This document shows, in pieces, positions 57,822 to 64,000 of a stretch of 64,000 nucleotides of DNA (its first letter is position 1; each line of letters starts with the position of its first letter). Position numbers and translations under genes: made by a program. This DNA comes from Panacibacter microcysteis (GTDB lineage Bacteria; Bacteroidota; Bacteroidia; Chitinophagales; Chitinophagaceae), in the NCBI RefSeq assembly GCF_015831355.1, contig NZ_JADWYR010000002.1, positions 558,001 through 622,000 on the forward strand. Direction: 5' to 3'. Below the pieces are notes generated by a model, which did not search any database, was not told the DNA's origin, and saw nothing but the letters and a program-made list of their open reading frames with translations.

Positions 57822-60476
57822 TCACCTTATCAATACTACGGTTCCTTTTTTATTGATGAGTTTACCTGTATAATCTATGGCCTGTGCCATGTAAACATAA
57901 GCACCCGGCGGCTGTAACTGCCCTCCATAACTGCCATCCCAGCCCTGTTCCTGTGTACTGGTGCTGTACATCATTTTGCCTTCCCGGTTATAAACACGGA
58001 AATAATTGTATTGCCTGATACCAATCACCCTGGGTCTAATAATATCATTTTTCCCGTCGCCGTTTGGTGTAAATGCAGATGGTACAAAGATGTCGGGGTT
58101 AGACCTGAAGACGGTTACTTTTATATCGTCTGTTGCAGAGCAACCTTCCGGTGTACTAACCCTTACGCGATAAACAATGGAATCGAACGGCGTAGCCAAT
58201 GTTACTACCGGGTTAGGAATATTAGGATCGCTCATGCCAGTAGGGGGGCTCCACGTATAAACAGCACCACCGGTAGCGTTTAGCTGCAATGGCTGGTTTA
58301 CAACAATCACTGTATCCCGGCCGGCAAATGCAGGCACCGGTGGTATAACGTTCACCACCACTGTGTCGCTTACTGGTTTGGGGCACCCTTGTACGTCTGA
58401 TACGGTAATGGTATAAGAAGTAGTGGTAAATGGTGTTGCCGAAGGTGTTAGTGTAGTGGCCCTTATAAGCCCTGTTATTGGCGACCATGCATAGTTTGGC
58501 GCGGTGGTGGTTGCGTGCAGCGCAGCGGCAGAGCCATAGCAAATAGCCGTATCTGCACCCGCATAAACCTGTGGGTATGGCACTGCCTTTATAGTTATGT
58601 TATCTGTAGCATTACATTTTCCAACAGTGGCTGTCAGTGTGTAGGTAGATGAACTGCCAACTGGTGTAATAAAAGGATTTTTCGCGGAAGGATCATCTAC
58701 ATCATTCGCCGGCGACCATGAAAAGTAAAGCGCGTTTGTATTTGGAAACATCTGTACCGGGTCTGTTAAACAAATCGTAGTATCAGGCCCCAGGTTTAGC
58801 GTAACAGCCGAGATGACATTTACCTTTACCGAGTCTGTACCAATGCATCCTCTGTTGTTGATGGTTACATTGTATACTGTTGTGGTTTTTGGCCAGACGA
58901 GTGGTTCGGGAATATTGATATCACTGATATTATAGCCGGGGCTCCACGTATAAGTGATGCCCGTTGTTGCTGAACTGGCTTTTAGCAAAAGCGTGTCAAT
59001 GGCGCAAATCAGCGTATCCCTGAAGGCGAGATCTACTACTGGTTTATCTGAAATGGACAGCGTTTTCGTTACAGTATCTATACAACCTTTGCTGTTGGTA
59101 ACGATCAGCCTGACTTCCGGCGACTGAACTGCCCCGTACCTGTAGCCGGGATGCTGTAGTAAAGATGTATCTGCCAGCGTAGTGGTCTCGCCAAAATCCC
59201 AGCGCCAGCTATCAACTCTTCCGTACCTGGATGTTGTTTTATCAGTAAACTGGTAAGGGTTAAGTACGCAACTGCCATCAACAGCAAAATCAGGAATAAA
59301 GCCCGGGTAAACCTTTGCAATGGTGGTAGCCGTATCTGTACATTGCTGGCCACGGTTGGTAATGAGCGTAACGGTATAGGTGCCGGAGTCTGTATAAATA
59401 AATGTTGGTGTCGGGCTGTTTGATGTATCCGAGGTGGTGCTGTCAACGCCAAAATCCCAGTAATAAGAAGTGATAATAGGAGAGGTGGAGTTGTTCTTAA
59501 ATGACAGGTCAAAACCATCGCATGTAATGAAAGAAGGCGCAAGGTCGGCCTCGGGAAAATTACAGTTTTCAACACGCATTATAAAGTCTTTGCGATGCTC
59601 GCCAATAACCCTCTTGTTGCGCCATTCCTTCACAATAACGGCAACCACATATTTTCCGGGAGTAGCGGGCGAAATGCCACTGATAATACCGGTTGTACTA
59701 TTAATCGAAACTTTGTCACCCAGCGGTAGTAAACCGCTATACCCTGTACGGTAATCAACAGAATCATACTCTGGCGGAAATGCCGGTAACTGGTCGTTAG
59801 ATGCAGTAAAAGCAGGGTTGCTCTGGTATGCCGGAACAAACTCATAACTCAACGAATCTCCATCTTCATCCCTTGCACTAAAATCAAGCGTAAAATTGCT
59901 TTGGTAGCAAACCAGGGCAGTATCTTTCAGGTTGAATGTAGCGCTGGAATTGGTGCCGGATGGCAAGACATCTTTACCAGGCATTATACAATCGTAAGTA
60001 ACGCCCGGTGACCCGTTGATACTGCTGGCGCTGTTAAGAACATTGGCAGCATCTGCACGGCAGCAGTTCTGGTAGGCAAGTACATATCCGGCATCATTAT
60101 CAGTAAGTGTTACTTCAGCTGCATATGTCTTTACTTCATAGCATATGGCTGGTCTTGTTGATATACATGCAGGGTATCCTCGCAACGTAAGACTTTGCGA
60201 GGTTTCAAGGGGTAAATCCAGTTGTTTTATTGTACTGAAGGGGGCTGCATTGGTAAAAATGGATACAATGGCAGTCGAAGGAAGGCAGGCAACATTGTTC
60301 ACATTACACGGTACATTACAATCCCTGAATAACCTGAGGGACACCATATACCTGCTTGTGCCCGCCGTTGTACCCGGGCCCAGGTAGGTATAAAACACTT
60401 CTCCTCCCACAATATGAGACGCAAAAAGGCTTACAGAAGCCTGAATGAATAATATAAGCAGTGCAATTTTTTTCAT
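57822..60476 (-). CDS. Secreted multi-PKD protein with type IX secretion (type B) C-terminal domain
   Basis: 884 residues. It has a signal peptide (to about SLFAS, then HIVGGEVFYTYLG), a cysteine-rich N-terminal domain, an Ig/cadherin-like segment, PKD domains (ITSYYWDFGVDSTTSD; DSWRWDFGETTTLAD) and several Ig-like repeats with GPDTTICL and AGADTAICYG openings. The C-terminal gliding-motility domain has PSAFTPNGDGKND, FRVYNREGKMMY, GWDGSYGGQ and KKGTVVLIR. Exported by the T9SS and probably surface-bound. It parallels the protein at 15709 but has more repeats. Confidence 0.88.
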   Translation of the reverse strand: MKKIALLILFIQASVSLFASHIVGGEVFYTYLGPGTTAGTSRYMVSLRLFRDCNVPCNVNNVACLPSTAIVSIFTNAAPFSTIKQLDLPLETSQSLTLRGYPACISTRPAICYEVKTYAAEVTLTDNDAGYVLAYQNCCRADAANVLNSASSINGSPGVTYDCIMPGKDVLPSGTNSSATFNLKDTALVCYQSNFTLDFSARDEDGDSLSYEFVPAYQSNPAFTASNDQLPAFPPEYDSVDYRTGYSGLLPLGDKVSINSTTGIISGISPATPGKYVVAVIVKEWRNKRVIGEHRKDFIMRVENCNFPEADLAPSFITCDGFDLSFKNNSTSPIITSYYWDFGVDSTTSDTSNSPTPTFIYTDSGTYTVTLITNRGQQCTDTATTIAKVYPGFIPDFAVDGSCVLNPYQFTDKTTSRYGRVDSWRWDFGETTTLADTSLLQHPGYRYGAVQSPEVRLIVTNSKGCIDTVTKTLSISDKPVVDLAFRDTLICAIDTLLLKASSATTGITYTWSPGYNISDINIPEPLVWPKTTTVYNVTINNRGCIGTDSVKVNVISAVTLNLGPDTTICLTDPVQMFPNTNALYFSWSPANDVDDPSAKNPFITPVGSSSTYTLTATVGKCNATDNITIKAVPYPQVYAGADTAICYGSAAALHATTTAPNYAWSPITGLIRATTLTPSATPFTTTSYTITVSDVQGCPKPVSDTVVVNVIPPVPAFAGRDTVIVVNQPLQLNATGGAVYTWSPPTGMSDPNIPNPVVTLATPFDSIVYRVRVSTPEGCSATDDIKVTVFRSNPDIFVPSAFTPNGDGKNDIIRPRVIGIRQYNYFRVYNREGKMMYSTSTQEQGWDGSYGGQLQPPGAYVYMAQAIDYTGKLINKKGTVVLIR

Positions 60477-60540
60477 GTCATGTTACGGCTTTAGAAGTCT
60501 TTTTTATGGTCCGGGCTTTGGCAGTGCTATGATGCTCCTG

Positions 60541-60559
60541 TTGCGTCGCACTCTTGTAC
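60541..60559 (+). repeat. Dispersed intergenic repeat, B arm
   Basis: An exact B arm with the outer flank ATGATGCTCCTG and GTTACGGC near 60482, between the PKD protein and the hydrolase gene. No partner. Confidence 0.78.
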
Positions 60560-60572
60560 GGTAACGCCATAT

Positions 60573-61385
60573 TCAACTGCTTTGAACGTAACGTACAAAA
60601 CTGTCAACAGCTTCGTTTACTTCCAAAGGTTTTTCCCACATACCCATATGGCCTGTTTCGTTTAGTATATGTATAAACGAAATTCCGGGTAAATGTGTTT
60701 GCTTCAACATATCGTTCATTGGTGCTGCCACATCTTCCGTACCTATAATAAACAGCACAGGAACCTTGCTACATTCCAGAACATCCGTACGGTCAGGCCG
60801 CTGCATCATTGCCTGGTAATACTGTTGCAGAGCTGCCGTTAAAAAATCTTTTCCTTTTTCTATTAATGCGGCCACACCGGAAGCATTATTTCTTTTATAA
60901 GCTTCAGAAAAAAGATTTGGGGTGGTGGTTTTAAGAAAAGCATATCCGCCGTACTCCTGCATCATTGTAATGCCTTTTAAACGGTTTTGTTTTTTCTCAT
61001 CACTGTCAGCAAAAGCGGTTGAATGTATTAAACCAAATCCCTCCAGCATGTCAGGATATTTTGCAGCAAACGCAAGCGTGATGTATCCACCCATACTATG
61101 ACCAAGCATGATACAGTGCGATATTTTTTCGTGTATGAGTAATGCGGCAATCATTTCAGCAAAATCATCAATTGATGATGCAACTTCCGCGTTCTTAAAA
61201 AAGGAATTGCCGCTTCCGGGAAGGTCAGGAATAAGCAGGCGGTGATTTTCTTTCAAAAAACCAACCTGTTCATTCCATACTGTTGCATCTTCACCGAAAC
61301 CATGTACGAGAACAATTACAGGTTCTTTAATACCGGTCAGGGTATATGATACTGATGCATTGATATGTTGAAATTTTTTGTGCAT
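60573..61385 (-). CDS. Alpha/beta hydrolase
   Basis: A 270-residue esterase- or hydrolase-fold protein without a signal peptide. VILVHGFGEDATVW forms the oxyanion region. The nucleophile is S97 in GHSMGG, the acid is probably the Asp in IIGTEDVAAP, and the His is in NETGHMGMWEKP. Substrate unknown. It starts 2 nt after the stop of the DUF4105 gene, so the two form an operon. Confidence 0.9.
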   Translation of the reverse strand: MHKKFQHINASVSYTLTGIKEPVIVLVHGFGEDATVWNEQVGFLKENHRLLIPDLPGSGNSFFKNAEVASSIDDFAEMIAALLIHEKISHCIMLGHSMGGYITLAFAAKYPDMLEGFGLIHSTAFADSDEKKQNRLKGITMMQEYGGYAFLKTTTPNLFSEAYKRNNASGVAALIEKGKDFLTAALQQYYQAMMQRPDRTDVLECSKVPVLFIIGTEDVAAPMNDMLKQTHLPGISFIHILNETGHMGMWEKPLEVNEAVDSFVRYVQSS

Positions 61386-61387
61386 AA

Positions 61388-62569
61388 TTAACCCTGTGGC
61401 TTTTTTTGAAAACTGAAGCCGGCATGTGCAATATACCGGTAAAGCAGGTAAACAGCCAGTGGCAATATCGCAATATTAAGTTGTTGGGGCAGCCATAACC
61501 AAAGCGTAATTGTAAGTAACAGAACAATGGATGTTAATTTAAAATAAGACCTCACCGATTGCTTTTGTTTATTGGAAAACGCAATAATAAGATTTGGCGG
61601 AAGCGCCCATAACAAATTATAGTTATCTGCACATGCTGCATGATCTGTAAAGAACCACATAAATAAAAGCAGGAAGCCCAGCAACCCGGTTAAGTAGAGT
61701 AACAGGCTATCTATAATACGCGTCAGGCGTTTAGCGGTGGAAGATTTAGCTAAACTCAGCGTAAAGAACAATAGACAAACCGCAAATATGATCAGCAACG
61801 GTTCGTATATTCCTTTCATTTCCCCGTACGGTTGCGCCGGTAGCAATTGTCGTTTATTGCCGGTAAGCGTTTTGTTATCTCTTGTGGAAAGATCGATAGC
61901 TGCCATGAGGTACTCTGGCAAAAACATAGCCTGGCTGGTAGTTACAACCTTATCAAGTTTAGACCCCAGCAGAATGTCTATACCCAGTTTACTCCATGGC
62001 TGGCTGCCGCGGTCGAGGTAGAAATACAGCATATTTCGGAATGTAGTACCTGCGGGTACCAGCGAATCCGGCAGGTTTAATGACGCGGTGTTTTGAGCAA
62101 TAATATCGCGTATACGGGTGGTGCAGTTATCAAATGTAAAATCATACTTATAGAACCTGTTTTGAGGCAGCATGTTGCTGTCAACAGCATGTTTGATTCT
62201 TAGTTTGTCTTCGCAGCTTAGATCGAGGATTTGTTCTGTTACACTTCTGCCATCGTACTGGTACTCATACATAAAATCATCCAGCTTATCAGGCGAAACA
62301 AAGTAGCGCAGCTTTCCACGCATAAACTTCAGGTAAAAATCCGGTTCTCCGTATCCTTCAAAAGTGCCCCAGTTGTAGATGATATCGGTATGTTTTGCCA
62401 GGTCAACAATTCTCAGTGCGCTATGGCCAAACAGTGAATAAAGTTCCTGACCAGGCGAGCAGGTTAACACACTTATACGGAGTGGGCAGGAACTGTCATT
62501 TTGGGCGGGGGCTGTGTTGCTGAGCAAAACAAATAATATCAGTAATGAACATAGTACCAACCTTCTCAT
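61388..62569 (-). CDS. DUF4105 membrane protein
   Basis: 393 residues. A signal peptide (to about APAQ) is followed by the DUF4105/Lnb-type periplasmic domain (about 25-230; CSPGQELYSLFGHSALRIVD, FDNCTTRIRDII). About five membrane helices lie at about 250-390. Relatives with this layout include the Lnb N-acyltransferases that modify lipoproteins in Bacteroidota, but I cannot confirm that activity. The conserved HSALRI and FDNCTTRIRD segments are compatible with a cysteine-type active site (C in DNCT, H in GHSA). Confidence 0.82.
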   Translation of the reverse strand: MRRLVLCSLLILFVLLSNTAPAQNDSSCPLRISVLTCSPGQELYSLFGHSALRIVDLAKHTDIIYNWGTFEGYGEPDFYLKFMRGKLRYFVSPDKLDDFMYEYQYDGRSVTEQILDLSCEDKLRIKHAVDSNMLPQNRFYKYDFTFDNCTTRIRDIIAQNTASLNLPDSLVPAGTTFRNMLYFYLDRGSQPWSKLGIDILLGSKLDKVVTTSQAMFLPEYLMAAIDLSTRDNKTLTGNKRQLLPAQPYGEMKGIYEPLLIIFAVCLLFFTLSLAKSSTAKRLTRIIDSLLLYLTGLLGFLLLFMWFFTDHAACADNYNLLWALPPNLIIAFSNKQKQSVRSYFKLTSIVLLLTITLWLWLPQQLNIAILPLAVYLLYRYIAHAGFSFQKKPQG

Positions 62570-62706
62570 GAAAACATTTGATTAGGTGCGTAAGTTCGTA
62601 AATATTTCATTTCCATTGTTATTAATCGGCAAATGATGGCATTTTGCAGGTAAAGATGGTTATATAAGCTGGCGCAGACTGTGTATTGCTGCATATTGAA
62701 CCAGCC

Positions 62707-62745
62707 GTATAAGTGAGTGACACAACGGATGCTGATAGTAGCAAT
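62707..62745 (-). repeat. Dispersed intergenic repeat, A arm with outer flank
   Basis: A near-exact inverted A arm (62707-62725, GTAT inner end) is followed by GATAGTAGCAATGCAG, in the gap between the DUF4105 and RRM genes. No partner. Confidence 0.75.
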
Positions 62746-62754
62746 GCAGTTTAG

Positions 62755-62790
62755 TAAAACAAAATAGTCTGGCAGGAGCCAGACTATTGG
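62755..62790 (-). terminator. Rho-independent terminator after the RRM gene
   Basis: ATAGTCTGGC (62764-62773) and GCCAGACTAT (62778-62787) are perfect complements over a 4-nt loop. On the minus strand they are followed by TTTGTTTT. It is about 25 nt after the stop codon. Confidence 0.87.
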
Positions 62791-62814
62791 TATAATTTGT
62801 TTGATTACGAATGA

Positions 62815-63195
62815 TTAATAACGGTTGTAACCGCCGCCGCCGCCGCGATTTCCGCCACCACCACCACCACGGTAACCACCACCGCCGCCGCCACGGTTTC
62901 CACCGCCGCCGCCAAAGCTTTTCTTTTTGTAGCCACCGCCGTCTCCTTCTTTGCGTGGAGCTGACTCGTTTACCACAATCTTACGGCCCTGGATATCTGA
63001 GTCGTTCAGGTTGCTGATGGCAGTGCGTGCTGCTTCATCATCGCTCATTTCAACAAAGCCAAAACCTTTGCTGCGGTTGTTGTTGAATTTGTCTGTAACG
63101 ATTTTTGCAGACACCACTTCTCCGTAAGTAGAGAAAAGATTGTTGAGGTCATCACTGGTCATGTTCCAGTTGAGGTTTCCTACGTAAATGTTCAT
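62815..63195 (-). CDS. RRM-domain RNA-binding protein with glycine-rich tail
   Basis: 126 residues from the ATG at 63195 (MNIYVGNLNWNMTSDDL). One RNA-recognition motif (1 to about 80) has RNP2 IYVGNLNW and RNP1 KGFGFVEM. A tail of Gly/Arg/Tyr repeats (GGGGGNRGGGGGGYRGG) follows. This resembles the glycine-rich RNA-binding proteins of cyanobacteria and Bacteroidota, often cold-induced. The open frame extends to 63258, but that part lies in the probable untranslated leader. Confidence 0.92.
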   Translation of the reverse strand: MNIYVGNLNWNMTSDDLNNLFSTYGEVVSAKIVTDKFNNNRSKGFGFVEMSDDEAARTAISNLNDSDIQGRKIVVNESAPRKEGDGGGYKKKSFGGGGGNRGGGGGGYRGGGGGGNRGGGGGYNRY

Positions 63196-63516
63196 GTTTT
63201 TTGAATTAAATGAAAAGATAAAACCAATAGAGATCAGTAACCCAAAAACCAAAAACATTTAATGTAGAAACGTTCAGGAATGGTAGCACTGTTTCTTTGG
63301 ACGTAACGAAAATATTGATTTTATTGTAAAACAGGCAATTAAAATTTAAGTTTTAAAACTTTTGATTAAGTTTTGTTTAAGGAGCGGTTGCCGGCGGTTT
63401 TTCTGTTTGTGAATGATGATTTACAACGGTGATTATATACAGCTTAAAAACACTTTAAACCGTGCGTTTGTGCTTTAAAAACAAGACATTCGCGTATATC
63501 TAATGCGCAGGATTTC
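63196..63516. other. Divergent gap before the right-edge gene
   Basis: The only gap over 300 bp in the window without a dispersed repeat arm. It probably holds the RRM gene's leader and promoter (TTTTATCTTTTC on the minus strand near 63220 is -7-like) and the promoter of the gene at 63517. No structure is clear. Confidence 0.4.
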
Positions 63517-64000
63517 ATGATTTTTACTGTAACTACAACCCGGATAAGACCCTTATTTACATATTATTTTAAGGTGATATGTATTGCTCTTGCATTGCCC
63601 GTTTTTGGTTTAAAAGCACAAACCTGTGGGAGTACGTGGCTTAATGTTACAAACTATAATGGAGGTGTAACAATTGGTGACCTGGATATTACCGGGGATA
63701 AGATAACAATCGAGGCGAAATTCAACAGGAGCATTCCTTACACCCGCGGTAGACTATATGCCGGGGATTTGGTGTCAAAGCATACAGACCCGATAAACAC
63801 TAACTACTTGTTACGACCGAACTCTGCTGAAATAACCACAGAGAATGGATATTTTGTAACACCGCCGGTTTGCGAAATTGAAATCAACAAAACTTATCAT
63901 GTTGCATTAGTTTACGATGGCACAACACTAAAATTTTACAGGAATGGTTTTTTAATGAGCCGGGTATCGGCTTCTGGAGCATTAGTTCAAAACAATCTTT
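63517..64000 (+). CDS. Secreted LamG/concanavalin-like protein, cut by the right edge
   Basis: An open frame from the ATG at 63517 to the edge (161 codons). A signal peptide with an extended N-terminus (MIFTVTTTRIRPLFTYYFKV, hydrophobic after it, cleavage near LKAQ) is followed by a lectin/LamG-like sandwich: ITIEAKFNRSIPY, NGYFVTPPVCEIEINKTYHV, and ALVYDGTTLKFYRNGFLM, the typical last strands. By comparison with the PKD proteins here it may be another T9SS cargo; its C-terminus is not visible. Confidence 0.75.
   Translation, partial: MIFTVTTTRIRPLFTYYFKVICIALALPVFGLKAQTCGSTWLNVTNYNGGVTIGDLDITGDKITIEAKFNRSIPYTRGRLYAGDLVSKHTDPINTNYLLRPNSAEITTENGYFVTPPVCEIEINKTYHVALVYDGTTLKFYRNGFLMSRVSASGALVQNNL

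Noticed and set aside
541-62725. Dispersed arms as a CRISPR array
   Set aside because: Arms are scattered over 60 kb, in both orientations, with irregular spacing and no cas genes.
62811-63017. His/Arg-rich frame opposite the RRM gene
   Set aside because: It is the complement of the Gly-rich tail of the RRM protein.
1-64000. tRNA, rRNA or tmRNA genes
   Set aside because: No T-loop-like GTTCGAATC with matching acceptor stem and no rRNA segment was found on reading both strands; a covariance scan was not possible.

Overview
The window reads as chromosome of a Bacteroidota bacterium, most likely of the family Chitinophagaceae; the genus cannot be named from the sequence. The evidence is two secreted PKD proteins with gliding-motility type (type IX secretion, type B) C-termini, DUF4270, DUF4105 and DUF5916 proteins, a BlaI/BlaR1-like pair, an ExbB-ExbD-ExbD-TonB cluster, a futalosine-pathway menaquinone gene, panC beside a short GT5 protein, and -7 boxes of the TAnnTTTG type. 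No rRNA, tRNA, CRISPR array, transposase or integrase was seen.

Layout. 1-630: edge of an AT-rich gene and a gap. 0.6-6.3 kb: cphA (cyanophycin synthetase), hisIE with a TlpA-like thioredoxin, panB. 6.5-11.7 kb: a minus-strand block of ppx, ppk1, rfaE2, panD and panC. 11.8-19.8 kb: a plus-strand block with a truncated GT5 glycogen-synthase-like protein, a DUF4270 lipoprotein, a lactonase-fold protein, a T9SS-secreted PKD protein, an SDR and a 3-hydroxyacyl-CoA dehydrogenase-like protein. 19.9-26.2 kb: thrABC on the minus strand, preceded by a previously unmarked threonine-rich leader peptide. 26.4-32.7 kb: a large zinc metalloprotease, then exbB-exbD-exbD-tonB. 33-39 kb: blaR1-blaI with tandem operators, a small glycogen-binding-like domain protein, mqnE and a LolE/FtsX-like permease. 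39.2-50 kb: a complex I operon, nuoABCD-HIJKLMN, without nuoEFG. 50-64 kb: small stress and envelope genes, lipA, a DUF5916 protein, a second T9SS PKD protein, an alpha/beta hydrolase with DUF4105, a glycine-rich RRM protein, and a secreted protein cut by the right edge.

The main unexplained structure is a family of dispersed intergenic repeats. I found 27 copies of a 19-bp arm in two forms, A (TTGTGTCACTCACTTGTAC) and B (TTGCGTCGCACTCTTGTAC), in either orientation, all outside genes. Often one A and one B arm face each other as imperfect inverted repeats 62-282 bp apart, with conserved outer flanks (a GGCATCGCC box or an AATAGCAGCAATGCAGCC box) ending in a GTACCCGGC / GCCGGGTAC inverted repeat. 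The A-to-B change keeps a short dyad by a compensating pair of substitutions. Twelve of the thirteen gaps over 300 bp carry an arm, and three elements lie inside the nuo operon. This looks like a MITE- or REP-like family peculiar to this lineage.

How the genes work together: panBCD make pantothenate; thrABC make threonine from aspartate, probably under attenuation; ppk and ppx make and degrade polyphosphate; cphA makes cyanophycin; mqnE contributes menaquinone, the probable acceptor for the adjacent complex I; exbBD-tonB energises outer-membrane import.
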